The position numbers were made by a program, and so were the translations under genes. The notes beneath the pieces are model-generated. The model did no database searches. It was not told the origin of the DNA and worked only from the letters and a program-made list of their open reading frames with translations. A DNA stretch of 14,302 bases from Ilumatobacteraceae bacterium (GTDB lineage: Bacteria; Actinomycetota; Acidimicrobiia; Acidimicrobiales; Ilumatobacteraceae), in contig JALRDI010000263.1 in the NCBI GenBank assembly GCA_023257035.1, positions 1-14,302 on the forward strand. The letters are read 5' to 3'. Shown piece after piece: positions 6,582 through 14,302 of the stretch; positions within the stretch are counted from its first letter, which is position 1; every line of letters begins with the position of its first letter.

Positions 6582-7679
6582 TCAGCCGTCCCCGGCAACC
6601 GTCGGCGAAACGATGAGTCTCGTACTGATCTCATTTGCCATCAGCCGACCGTCACGGGTGAGCACCCAACGGCCATCAACAAGATCAACCAACCCTTGGA
6701 GCGCCTCACCATCAAGAGTTTGACGAGGCACGCCCTCACGAAGACGCAGCTGAAGTTCAAGGCGTTCAAACTCACGAGTCTCCGGTTCGAGGTCCTCTGA
6801 TGCTGCCTCAACGCTTACGCCATCTCGAATCGATGAGATGTAACGATCCGGGGTGCGGACGTTCCACCAACGCCGACCATTCTCATGAGAATGTGCAGCG
6901 CATCCAAAGCCGCGGTAATTCTGCTGCCGCCAGTAGAGCAAGTTGTGGCGGCACTCGTGTCCTGGCAGAGCCCAATTTGAGACCTCGTAGTTTTCGAGGC
7001 CGGCCGCAGACAACATCTCATCTGCCACCACGTACTTGTCGGCCTGGTCGTCATCATCTGGGTGACGCTCATGCTGATCGGCAAGCGGGGTTCCTAGCTC
7101 AACCGTCAAGGCGTACGCCGAGATATGCGGCGGGTCATAATCGATGAGTTCTGCGAGGCACGATCTCCACTCATCAACCGACTCACCAGCTGTTCCATAG
7201 ATGAGGTCAAGGTTGAACGATGTCATACCAACGGAGCGGATGCACTCAACCGCCGTATTCACATTCCGCACGTCATGGCTTCGGTCGAGGGATGCCAACA
7301 CATGAGGGATGGTCGATTGCACGCCAAGACTGATTCGATTCACCCCTGCTGATTGGAACTCGCTAAGAAGGTCGACACTCACATCGTCGGGATTGCACTC
7401 GACGGTGACTTCTGCGCCCTCATGGCGCGGAATCGACGAAATAACTGCGCTGAGACGGTCAGGGGACACCAAACTTGGCGTTCCTCCTCCTACGAAAATG
7501 CTCGAGGCGACCGGCATACCGAGCGATACAGCATCTCGGATGTCCTGTTCGAGCGCGTCGAGATACTCGGACTCGAGATGATGTCGATCACTCCACGTCG
7601 CAAACGCGCAATAACCACAACGATGGACGCAAAACGGAATGTGTACATACACACCAAACGGCGCTGACAACCCGTTCAC
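6582..7679 (-). CDS. hemW: Radical SAM haem chaperone HemW
   Basis: The 365-residue product belongs to the HemN/HemW family of radical SAM proteins. The [4Fe-4S] ligands are C17, C21 and C24 in the CX3CX2C motif after HIPF, and the SAM-binding GGGTPS is at 64-69. Two features favour HemW, the haem-binding chaperone, over true coproporphyrinogen dehydrogenase HemN: the short N-terminus directly before the cysteine motif, and the HNLLYW motif (245-250), matching the HemW-specific HNxxYW. HemW is thought to deliver haem to respiratory proteins. Translation starts at a GTG that overlaps the TGA of rsmE (GTGA, 7676-7679), so coupling is expected. In many actinobacteria hemW lies next to lepA and upstream of hrcA; here it is at the other end of the cluster. 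Confidence 0.93.
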   Translation of the reverse strand: MNGLSAPFGVYVHIPFCVHRCGYCAFATWSDRHHLESEYLDALEQDIRDAVSLGMPVASSIFVGGGTPSLVSPDRLSAVISSIPRHEGAEVTVECNPDDVSVDLLSEFQSAGVNRISLGVQSTIPHVLASLDRSHDVRNVNTAVECIRSVGMTSFNLDLIYGTAGESVDEWRSCLAELIDYDPPHISAYALTVELGTPLADQHERHPDDDDQADKYVVADEMLSAAGLENYEVSNWALPGHECRHNLLYWRQQNYRGFGCAAHSHENGRRWWNVRTPDRYISSIRDGVSVEAASEDLEPETREFERLELQLRLREGVPRQTLDGEALQGLVDLVDGRWVLTRDGRLMANEISTRLIVSPTVAGDG

Positions 7680-8341
7680 CTCCGTTGTGCAGCCATCAAC
7701 GTCGCCGCGACAACTGCTGCCGTTTCGACTCGGAGGACTTGGTCAGATAGCGAGACCGACTCTTCAGCAGATGCGATTTCTGCATCGGACCATCCACCTT
7801 CTGGACCAATGGCAAGTGCGAGATCACCATGCCCGATGTTGCGCCCACCAGGTTCGGCGATTGCCATTTTGGGAAGAATCTCCTGTGTCGACACTGGCTC
7901 AAGAATCTCGCAATTCCACACGCGCCTCGATTGACCAATCGCACCCTCAGCAACTCGCCGCAGGCGTTCAAGGTGCTTATTCATTCGCTTCACATCCCAC
8001 TTCACAACCGAGCGGTCGGCGGCGAGCAACTGAATACGGTCGACTCCAATTTCAACAAGTTTCTGCACCATCCATTCGAGTCGGTCACCTTTTGGTATCG
8101 CAACCGCAACTACGAGAAGGTTTCGTTCGCCCGAAATTCGAATGTCTCCAACACTCTCGAGCGCCTGGCCCGACCACTCGCACTCACGCCAGCTCCCGTG
8201 ACCGTCCGTGACAGTCACTTTCTCGCCCGCTCGAAGTCGCAAGACCCGTTGAAGGTGATGCGTGACTTCATCACTCAGCACCGGAGCATGAAGATCAGCA
8301 GCCAACACGTGCGCCGAGGATCGACGGAGAGCCTCATCCAT
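7676..8341 (-). CDS. rsmE: 16S rRNA (uracil-1498-N3)-methyltransferase RsmE
   Basis: RsmE methylates N3 of U1498 of 16S rRNA in the assembled 30S subunit, using SAM. The 221-residue protein has an N-terminal PUA-like region (about 15-75, with THHLQRVLRLRAGEKVTVTDG) and a C-terminal SPOUT (trefoil-knot) domain. The knot motifs are visible as AIPKGDRLEWMVQKLVEIGVD (81-101, split by the family-typical K-x-x-E-x-G-V), the SAM-binding IGPEGGWS (178-185) and LRVETAAVVA (203-212). It is slightly shorter than the usual 235-245 residues. It starts 12 bases after dnaJ with AGGTG 5 bases before the ATG, and its stop overlaps the hemW start. Downstream of dnaJ is the usual actinobacterial location. Confidence 0.93.
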   Translation of the reverse strand: MDEALRRSSAHVLAADLHAPVLSDEVTHHLQRVLRLRAGEKVTVTDGHGSWRECEWSGQALESVGDIRISGERNLLVVAVAIPKGDRLEWMVQKLVEIGVDRIQLLAADRSVVKWDVKRMNKHLERLRRVAEGAIGQSRRVWNCEILEPVSTQEILPKMAIAEPGGRNIGHGDLALAIGPEGGWSDAEIASAEESVSLSDQVLRVETAAVVAATLMAAQRR

Positions 8342-8353
8342 CAGAGCACCTAC

Positions 8354-9484
8354 TCAGGAGAACGCTGACTTGATTCGCGAAAACAACCCGCCACCAGTGG
8401 AGCCAGTTATTTCACCACGGCCTTCAGCAAACTGCCTCAGCAACAGTTCTTCCGACTCAGACAACTTTGTCGGAACTTCGACATCAATGATGACCCGTAG
8501 GTCACCGCGGCCGCGACCCCTCAGTCGAGGCACGCCCCGGCCCTTCAACACGAATTGATGATGTGGCTGCGTCCCGGCAGGGATCGAGAACTCCTCATCC
8601 CCATCAAGCGTCGTCAATGTGAGCTCAGTGCCCAACGCCGCTTGGGCGATTGAAATTGGTACGTGTGTCACAAGATCGTTTTCGTCGCGTTCGTATCGAT
8701 CGTGCGGGGCAACTCGAATATGCACGTAGAGATCACCGGGGGCTCCTCCCCTCGGTCCCGCGGCACCGCGCTGGGTCAAGCGAAGCGTTGCACCCGAATC
8801 GACCCCGGCTGGCACCTCAACCTGATATGTCCGCTCAACTGTGGTTCGGCCTTCACCACGACATGTTGCGCACGGAGTTGCAATGACCTCACCCAACCCG
8901 GAACAACGCGGACACGCAGTCGTTGTCATCATCTGGCCAAGCACACTTTGGCGCACCCGCCGAACTTGACCGGCGCCATTGCAGTCGGAGCATGTCACTG
9001 GCTGCGTTCCTTCTCCAGCACCCGATCCGCCGCAATCGTCGCAGCGTTGAGGGAGCCTCAGATCGACAGCAACCTCGGCACCAAAGACCGCCTGCTCAAA
9101 TTCGAGGTCGAGCACGACCTCCATATCTTGCCCTCGAGGGGGACCCGATGGGCCGCTCCGACCTCCGCCACCACCGAATGGACTTGACCCACCGAAAAAC
9201 GCGTCAAAGATGTCGCCAAGACCGCCGCCACCGAAGATGTCTTCAGCAGATGGACCACCAGAACCGCCGACTCCCGCCTCTCCAAACCGGTCATAGCGGG
9301 CACGCTGATCAGCGTCAGAGAGCACCTGATAGGCGACTGCAAGTTCTTTGAACCGATCTTCTGCCTGAGGATCGTCGGGGTTTGCGTCAGGGTGCAGGTC
9401 ACGTGCCCGGCGTCGGTAGGCCTTCTTGATCTCATCAGCAGTTGCCGATCGATCAACACCAAGCAATTCGTAATAATCGGCCAT
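8354..9484 (-). CDS. dnaJ: Molecular chaperone DnaJ (hrcA-linked, DnaJ2-type)
   Basis: The 376-residue type I J-protein stimulates the ATPase of DnaK and delivers unfolded substrates. The J-domain (1-68) contains the catalytic HPD at 31-33. The Gly/Phe-rich linker spans about 71-113. The zinc-binding region has four CxxCxGxG repeats with cysteines at 148/151, 165/168, 191/194 and 205/208, all intact. The two beta-sandwich client-binding domains follow (about 218-360). No dnaK or grpE is adjacent, and the gene is linked to hrcA. In actinobacteria this identifies the second DnaJ, as distinct from the one encoded with dnaK-grpE. It starts 2 bases after hrcA with GGAGAAGG upstream of the ATG, so it should share the HrcA-controlled promoter. 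Confidence 0.96.
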   Translation of the reverse strand: MADYYELLGVDRSATADEIKKAYRRRARDLHPDANPDDPQAEDRFKELAVAYQVLSDADQRARYDRFGEAGVGGSGGPSAEDIFGGGGLGDIFDAFFGGSSPFGGGGGRSGPSGPPRGQDMEVVLDLEFEQAVFGAEVAVDLRLPQRCDDCGGSGAGEGTQPVTCSDCNGAGQVRRVRQSVLGQMMTTTACPRCSGLGEVIATPCATCRGEGRTTVERTYQVEVPAGVDSGATLRLTQRGAAGPRGGAPGDLYVHIRVAPHDRYERDENDLVTHVPISIAQAALGTELTLTTLDGDEEFSIPAGTQPHHQFVLKGRGVPRLRGRGRGDLRVIIDVEVPTKLSESEELLLRQFAEGRGEITGSTGGGLFSRIKSAFS

Positions 9485-9486
9485 GA

Positions 9487-10485
9487 CTAAGAGCCTTCTC
9501 CAAGACGATCACCGAGTCGTTCACTCACGAGACCCACGGTAGCGAGGGCCTGCGGATAGTTCATTCGCGTCGGACCAAGCACCCCAACAGAACCAACATG
9601 CTCACCTTCAACAACGACAGGAGCAACAACGATTGAACACGCAGCGAGTGGCTCAACGCCGTGTTCACCACCGATGGCTACCGACATCCCTCGGTCAAGC
9701 ACATCACGCACCAACGAGACGACGACGAATTGCTGCTCAAGAGTGTGAAGGATATTTCTTACGACCTCGACCGCATCGAATGATGCTGCAACAGAGGACG
9801 TACCCCCGACGTAGACGTGGTCGTCAGATGACACCTGAAACACTGCGTCGCGAGCCATTGCCGCAAGTGCAGCAACGGCGTTGTTCTCAACGCCGTCAAT
9901 CGTCGTTACCTCGGAGAGCTTCTTGCCCACCAAGTTGTGAGCCAAGACCGATGCTGCCTCTGAAAGATGATCATCGTCGCATACGTCGGGCAGATCAATC
10001 GTCGAACTTTCGACCGCACCATTCGAAAAAACAACTACCACCGTTGCGTGTGTGGAACTCAACGGGACCAGTTGAACGCTTCGCACTTCTACTTCTGCTG
10101 GCGTCGGGCCCAACACGAGCGATGTGGAATTCGTGAGATTGGCGAGCAGATCAGATGTTTGGTGCAGCATTTCTTCAAGCCGGCCATGCGCCGCGGTGAA
10201 GAAATCGCCAATCTGGGCCGTTCGAGCCGAATCGAGCGGGCCGGGTGTTGTCAGGTTGTCGACAAAATATCGATATCCCTTATCGGTAGGAATACGACCA
10301 GCAGAAGTGTGAGGCTGAACCAGGAATCCTTCTTGTTCAAGATGTGCGAGTTCATTTCGAACCGTTGCAGACGACACGCCAACGCCAGGCGCGTCAACCA
10401 CGTGGGAAGATCCCACTGGCTGCGCCGTCGCGATGTACTCCTGCACGACAGCGCTGAGAATTGCGGTCTTACGGTCGTCGAGCAT
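9487..10485 (-). CDS. hrcA: Heat-inducible transcription repressor HrcA
   Basis: HrcA represses heat-shock genes by binding the CIRCE operator and needs chaperonin (GroE) for activity in the bacteria studied. The 332-residue protein has the N-terminal winged-helix domain (1-75), with recognition segment SSATVRNELAHLEQEGFL (38-55) and wing QPHTSAGRIPTDKGYRYFVD (57-76). These are the most conserved parts of the family. A GAF-like and dimerisation region follows, ending with the conserved GPTRMNYPQALATV segment near the C-terminus. A CIRCE-like inverted repeat ends directly in front of the ATG, which predicts autoregulation. dnaJ follows after 2 bases. There is no obvious Shine-Dalgarno sequence because the operator occupies that space, so the transcript may be leaderless or nearly so. 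Confidence 0.96.
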   Translation of the reverse strand: MLDDRKTAILSAVVQEYIATAQPVGSSHVVDAPGVGVSSATVRNELAHLEQEGFLVQPHTSAGRIPTDKGYRYFVDNLTTPGPLDSARTAQIGDFFTAAHGRLEEMLHQTSDLLANLTNSTSLVLGPTPAEVEVRSVQLVPLSSTHATVVVVFSNGAVESSTIDLPDVCDDDHLSEAASVLAHNLVGKKLSEVTTIDGVENNAVAALAAMARDAVFQVSSDDHVYVGGTSSVAASFDAVEVVRNILHTLEQQFVVVSLVRDVLDRGMSVAIGGEHGVEPLAACSIVVAPVVVEGEHVGSVGVLGPTRMNYPQALATVGLVSERLGDRLGEGS

Positions 10486-10512
10486 CTAGCACTCAACGAT
10501 ACCGACTGCTAG
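10486..10512 (-). promoter_or_regulatory. CIRCE-like operator of hrcA-dnaJ
   Basis: Two 9-base arms, CTAGCAGTC and GAGTGCTAG on the minus strand, are separated by exactly 9 bases. The known CIRCE consensus is TTAGCACTC-N9-GAGTGCTAA, so 15 of 18 arm positions match, and the arms pair with each other at 8 of 9 positions. The right arm touches the ATG of hrcA and the left arm contains the TAG stop of the photolyase gene. The spacer holds TATCGT (10498-10503), which fits a TANNNT -10 box ending 12 bases before the ATG. HrcA binding would therefore cover the promoter core. Spacing, position and gene context make the call strong even without binding data. Confidence 0.85.
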
Positions 10513-11831
10513 CCAGCTCGCGCGGCTTCGTAGCGTCGCAACGCTTCCTTGCGTTCCGCACCGTGGTCAACCATCGGAGCCGGATATTGGTCAGTGCCTA
10601 GTTCTGGAATCCACCTCTGCTGATACTCCCTTAAGGGGTCGAAACGGTCAGCTTGAGCGGTCGGGTTAAACACTCGGAAGTAGGGAGCGGCATCTGTTCC
10701 GGTTCCGGCGGCCCACTGCCATCCGTGATTATTTGACGCGAGGTCACCATCGACAAGGTGTTTCATGAACCACTTTGCACCCCATTGCCATGGCAGATGC
10801 AGGTCTTTCACAAGGAAGCTTGCGACGATCATCCGAACGCGATTATGCATCCAGCCGGTCGCCAAAAGTTGACGCATCCCGGCATCGACGATCGGGAAGC
10901 CGGTCATCCCGTTGCACCACACAGCAAACCGTTCATGCGCTGCCCGGTCGGTATCAACAACAATTCCGTTGAGCTTCGTATCTAAGTTTGCCCACGCCGA
11001 GTCAGGACGCCTTGCGAGGACATCGGCATAAAAATCACGCCATGCAAGTTCACTCTCGAACGTGTCGTGATGCGATGACGAGGGGTCAAGGTCGTTGAGT
11101 AATCGTGCCGGGTGAATCACTCCGAATCGAAGCGCTGGGGAAAGCCGACTCGTCCCATCCTTCGCAGGCACGTCTCTCAGATCGCCGTATTCGTGAAGCG
11201 AGCCTTGTGAAAAGTTTTGCCAGCGGAAATTCACATTGGCCGAGCTGAGGTCTGTGAGTGAATTATCTGAGAGATCGCACTCAGGAGGGCTGATCGACTC
11301 GCTCTCAGCGTTGAGTGACACCCAGTTCGGATCACGTGGCGCGTCGGCGAGCACTGCCTCGCTGGACGACAGCACTGACTTCCAACGCCGACGAAACGGA
11401 GTGAACACGGCGTACGGAGTTCCATCATCTTTCAGCACTCCACCAGGCGCAACGAGATAATTCGAACCCGTTCCGATGAGTCTGCATCCCACTGCACGCA
11501 ATGCCGTTGCGACCTCCGCATCACGCGCATGGCCGTATGGACCATAATCACGAGTGACGTGCACCTCGGTTGCACCGAGCGAGGTTGCAACGTCAACTAA
11601 CACCTCAACAGGTTTTCCATGACGGATGACCAATGCTCCGTCGGTAGCCCTATCAAGATCAGCAAGCGCCGACGCTAAAGCTGCCTGCCGGGGCTCGCCA
11701 GCCTGGGCAAATGCGGGATCAACGATAAACAGCGGAAGTACCGGCCCTACTGACAATGCCCGAAGCAAAGCTTGATGGTCTTCGAGTCGCAGATCTCGCC
11801 TAAACCACAGAACAACTGGAGAAGCACTCAC
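10509..11831 (-). CDS. phr: Class I CPD deoxyribodipyrimidine photolyase
   Basis: The flavoenzyme uses blue light to split cyclobutane pyrimidine dimers. The 440-residue protein begins with the antenna-domain signature PVVLWFRRDLRLEDHQALL (5-23). The C-terminal FAD-binding domain has GFPIVDAGMRQLLATGWMHN (311-330), VRMIVASFLVKDLHL, DGDLASNNHGWQWAAGTGTD (361-380) and APYFRVFNP, all typical of bacterial class I CPD photolyases. The frame is open to 11945, but the GTG at 11829-11831 is the better start: it overlaps the MFS stop as GTGA and places WFRR at residue 9, as in relatives. W348 and W371 match two of the electron-transfer tryptophans of the E. coli enzyme, whereas the surface third one seems absent (see findings). 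The last codon lies inside the hrcA operator. The antenna cofactor cannot be told from sequence. Confidence 0.93.
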   Translation of the reverse strand: MSASPVVLWFRRDLRLEDHQALLRALSVGPVLPLFIVDPAFAQAGEPRQAALASALADLDRATDGALVIRHGKPVEVLVDVATSLGATEVHVTRDYGPYGHARDAEVATALRAVGCRLIGTGSNYLVAPGGVLKDDGTPYAVFTPFRRRWKSVLSSSEAVLADAPRDPNWVSLNAESESISPPECDLSDNSLTDLSSANVNFRWQNFSQGSLHEYGDLRDVPAKDGTSRLSPALRFGVIHPARLLNDLDPSSSHHDTFESELAWRDFYADVLARRPDSAWANLDTKLNGIVVDTDRAAHERFAVWCNGMTGFPIVDAGMRQLLATGWMHNRVRMIVASFLVKDLHLPWQWGAKWFMKHLVDGDLASNNHGWQWAAGTGTDAAPYFRVFNPTAQADRFDPLREYQQRWIPELGTDQYPAPMVDHGAERKEALRRYEAARAG

Positions 11832-13069
11832 ATCGACAGTGTTGACGGCGACGCCATCTCTCGCATTGTCGAGCGCGAAATCACCATGAATCTCAGCCAC
11901 AACACACAGCCGAGAACAATTACTGCGCCGTAGAGCAATGACCACGTCAACCCAATCGAGTCACCGATCACACCGGTAATCGGCCCGCCGATGGGGTACG
12001 AACCCAAGAAGGCAACCGCACTGAACGCCAACACCCGGCCGCGCATTTCAGGAGGGCACATATCTTGGCTCCATGAGTTCATTGATGCGATGAACCCCGC
12101 TCCCCCCAGCCCCAACGGAATGGCGACAATCAACGCAACAGGGCCAGAGGTCGAGAACGCAAGGGCAACCCCCGAGCATCCGAGCAACAGCGCGTTTGCA
12201 GTCATCCAGCGCAACGTGACTTTCGGTCGACCCGCAGTCAACAGTGATCCGATCAGGCTTCCGAGACTCGTCGCAGTCATCACCCAGCCGAACCACATTC
12301 GGTTTCCCCACGCCGCGTCAGCAATTCGAGGCAACGCGACATTGTGGTTGTAGCCAAAGGTTGAGACGACGGTGTAGATCACAAACACAGGTCCAAAAAG
12401 AGGCGTTCTCGCAATGAACCGCACTGCTTCACGAATTGGTTGCCCGCCCTTCGCGACACGTGGGGGTTCGGTGACCTGGGATTGATCAATCGTCACAATC
12501 GAGAAAATGATTGCAGCAGATGTCACCGCGTTGATGACGAACATCCAGCCAACCCCGAGCGGACTGATCAGCAGTGCCGCAATTGCAGGACCAAAAATTC
12601 GTGAACCGGTCATCGTTGCGGTATTCAACGACATCACATTTGAAATCTCATCCTGAGCGACTAACTCGGTGAGGAATCCACGCCGGGAAGGATTGTCTAA
12701 CGCCGACACAATGCCCAACATCAGGGTTGCTGCGTACACGACTCCGAGGGAGAGCGAGCCAGTGATGTGTGCAAGCGCAAGAAGAGCCGCTTGAACAGCC
12801 ATCAACGATTGCGTAATGAGTACCACCCGGTGCCGACTGACCCGGTCAGAGAGAGAACCAGCCCATGCGCCAATCACCAGCAGCGGGCCGAATTGCAATG
12901 CCGTGAGGATGCCAATCGCTGTGGTCGATTCGGTGAGCCGGTCAACAACGACCGCAACCGTTGTGAACTGGACCCACGCACCAATCTGGGAAACCGCGAG
13001 TCCACCGAGGTATCGGCGCACGTTGTGATGACGTAACGACCGGAATGTCGTTGACTCAGCGGGGGACAC
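11828..13069 (-). CDS. MFS transporter, MFS_3 / EntS-like exporter family
   Basis: The 413-residue protein has about twelve hydrophobic segments and no signal peptide, as expected for a major facilitator carrier. The loop between helices 2 and 3 reads GSLSDRVSRHR (71-81), the family motif A (GxLaDrxGrr), and a related loop in the second half is RGRVLAF. Family features such as the N-terminal FRSLRHHNVRRYLGG, the early WVQFTTVAVVV helix and DNPSRRGFLTEL resemble the MFS_3 group, which contains the enterobactin exporter EntS and many uncharacterised efflux carriers. The substrate is unknown. Translation starts at GTG 3 bases after the lepA stop without a clear Shine-Dalgarno sequence, which suggests reinitiation after lepA. 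Its stop overlaps the photolyase GTG. Confidence 0.88.
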   Translation of the reverse strand: MSPAESTTFRSLRHHNVRRYLGGLAVSQIGAWVQFTTVAVVVDRLTESTTAIGILTALQFGPLLVIGAWAGSLSDRVSRHRVVLITQSLMAVQAALLALAHITGSLSLGVVYAATLMLGIVSALDNPSRRGFLTELVAQDEISNVMSLNTATMTGSRIFGPAIAALLISPLGVGWMFVINAVTSAAIIFSIVTIDQSQVTEPPRVAKGGQPIREAVRFIARTPLFGPVFVIYTVVSTFGYNHNVALPRIADAAWGNRMWFGWVMTATSLGSLIGSLLTAGRPKVTLRWMTANALLLGCSGVALAFSTSGPVALIVAIPLGLGGAGFIASMNSWSQDMCPPEMRGRVLAFSAVAFLGSYPIGGPITGVIGDSIGLTWSLLYGAVIVLGCVLWLRFMVISRSTMREMASPSTLSM

Positions 13070-13072
13070 GAC

Positions 13073-14302
13073 TTAGTCGTCCAGCTTCAACGCAGAGATA
13101 AAGACATCGCCCGGCACCTCAACACGGCCGATTGCTTTCATCTTCTTCTTGCCTTCTTTTTGCTTTTCAAGAAGCTTGCGCTTTCGGGTGATGTCACCGC
13201 CATAACACTTCGCAAGAACGTCTTTACGCTTTGCCTTCACCGTTTCTCGGGAAATGACTTTTCCGCCGATTGCGGCCTGGATTGGAACATCGAACATTTG
13301 CCGCGGAATCAACTCTTTGAGTTTTTCGCACATCCGACGGCCGTAATGCTCTGCGTTATCGCGGTGAACGATGGTCGAGAACGCGTCTGCAGGAATGCCG
13401 TTGAGCAGCAAGTCGACTCGAACGAGGTTCGAAGGGTGGTACCCAACAAGCTCGTAATCAAGACTCGCGTAGCCCTGGCTACGGCTCTTCAACTGGTCGA
13501 AGAAGTCAACAACGACTTCAGCGAGTGGAATTTCGTAGACCAATTCGACTCGCTCGGGAGAGAGATACTCCATGCGCTTCATCTCACCACGGCGTGCCTG
13601 GCAAAGTTCCATGAGCGCCCCGGTGTATTCAGTTGGAGTGATAATCGACACCTTAAACACGGGTTCTTCAATGAAGTCGACCTGCTGCGGTGGTGGAAGT
13701 TCGGCTGGGTTATCAACAATGGCCACCTCGCCATCGGTTCGTGTCACTCTGTACTCAACCGAGGGAGCGGTTGCGATTAGGGCCAGCCCAAATTCGCGTT
13801 CAAGACGTTCTTTCACGATCTCCATGTGCAATAAGCCAAGGAATCCGCACCTAAATCCGAACCCAAGCGCACCCGACGACTCTGGGGTATACGTGATTGA
13901 GGCATCATTTAACTTGAGTTTCCCAAGGGCGTCACGCAAGTCTTCGAAGTCGTCACCATCAATTGGGAAGAGGCCGGAAAAGACCATCGGCTTCGGATCG
14001 CGGTATCCGGCAAGAGGCGTGGTTGCCCCCTTCGACGCAGTGGTCACCGTCTCACCTGAGCGAGCATCACCGACATCCTTAATGCCGGCGATGAGGTAAC
14101 CAACTTCTCCAGGGCCGAGCTCTGAGACAGGAACTGTGGCAGGGCGTCTGACACCAATTTCAAGCGCCTCGTGCTGGGCGCCCGCCTGCATAAATTCCAT
14201 TTTGGCACCGTTCTGCAAACGACCATTCATCACACGAACTGACGAGACCACGCCCCGGTACTGGTCAAACTGCGAATCGAAAATCAATGCCTGCAACGGT
14301 TC
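13073..14302 (-). CDS. lepA: Elongation factor 4 (LepA), C-terminal two thirds (5' end outside window)
   Basis: LepA/EF4 is a ribosome-associated translational GTPase of about 600 residues. The 409 residues visible here begin at the conserved junction EPLQALIFDSQFDQYRGVV, so the G domain (P-loop, switch regions) lies beyond the right edge. Present are domain II, the EF-G-like domain III (PKPMVFSGLFPIDGDD, about 103-118), the segment SGALGFGFRCGFLGLLHMEI (140-159), domain V and the LepA-specific C-terminal domain. The last includes IPRQMFDVPIQAAIGGK, AKRKDVLAKCYGGDITRKRK and the basic KQKEGKKKMK tail that reaches the peptidyl-transferase region. The sequence is intact with no frameshift. It heads the minus-strand block in this window. 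Confidence 0.96.
   Translation of the reverse strand, partial: EPLQALIFDSQFDQYRGVVSSVRVMNGRLQNGAKMEFMQAGAQHEALEIGVRRPATVPVSELGPGEVGYLIAGIKDVGDARSGETVTTASKGATTPLAGYRDPKPMVFSGLFPIDGDDFEDLRDALGKLKLNDASITYTPESSGALGFGFRCGFLGLLHMEIVKERLEREFGLALIATAPSVEYRVTRTDGEVAIVDNPAELPPPQQVDFIEEPVFKVSIITPTEYTGALMELCQARRGEMKRMEYLSPERVELVYEIPLAEVVVDFFDQLKSRSQGYASLDYELVGYHPSNLVRVDLLLNGIPADAFSTIVHRDNAEHYGRRMCEKLKELIPRQMFDVPIQAAIGGKVISRETVKAKRKDVLAKCYGGDITRKRKLLEKQKEGKKKMKAIGRVEVPGDVFISALKLDD

Noticed and set aside
13068..13080. Small inverted repeat (ACGAC / GTCGT) centred on the lepA stop codon
   Set aside because: The 5-base arms are explained by the two conserved aspartate codons before the stop plus the start of the MFS gene. 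It is too short to claim a terminator or operator.
1..14302. Search for CRISPR arrays, insertion sequences, prophage genes, toxin-antitoxin pairs, riboswitches or a novel defence cassette
   Set aside because: I saw no repeat-spacer pattern, transposase, integrase or att-like repeat beside the tRNA, and the strands are almost fully covered by recognised housekeeping and transport genes.

Overview
The window looks like chromosomal DNA from a free-living actinobacterium of moderate GC content. The evidence is the lepA / hrcA / dnaJ / rsmE / hemW neighbourhood, the frequent GTG starts with stop-start overlaps, an hrcA operator of the CIRCE type, and a tRNA gene without an encoded CCA end. The mid-range GC, the very acidic secreted binding protein and a DNA photolyase would suit a sunlit aquatic lineage, for example marine Acidimicrobiia, but that placement is an inference. 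All features fit known protein families. I found no evidence of a wholly new system; the interest lies in architecture, regulation and gene order.

Positions 1-5742 hold a branched-chain amino-acid (LIV/HAAT-type) ABC importer. The 3' part of the substrate-binding protein gene (+ strand, ending at 903) is closed by a strong GAAA-loop hairpin (937-964) and converges on a tight minus-strand cluster: an RDD-family membrane protein, then livH, livM, livG and livF. The cluster encodes two permeases and two ATPases, which with the binding protein would make a complete importer. LivH is unusual because it carries a signal peptide and an extracytoplasmic beta-sandwich-like domain ahead of the permease fold.

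Positions 5743-6558 hold a short divergent promoter region, a TRIC-family cation channel gene (+ strand) and a tRNA-Val(GAC) gene (- strand).

Positions 6582-14302 are one long minus-strand block with almost no spacing: lepA (3' part), an MFS exporter, a class I CPD photolyase, hrcA, dnaJ, rsmE and hemW, followed by the tRNA. The lepA/hrcA/dnaJ/rsmE/hemW core deals with translation, protein folding and haem handling. The MFS and photolyase genes sit between lepA and hrcA, and hemW is at the far end instead of beside lepA. A CIRCE-like inverted repeat lies between the photolyase stop codon and the hrcA start codon, which predicts HrcA autoregulation of hrcA-dnaJ and probably of the genes after them.
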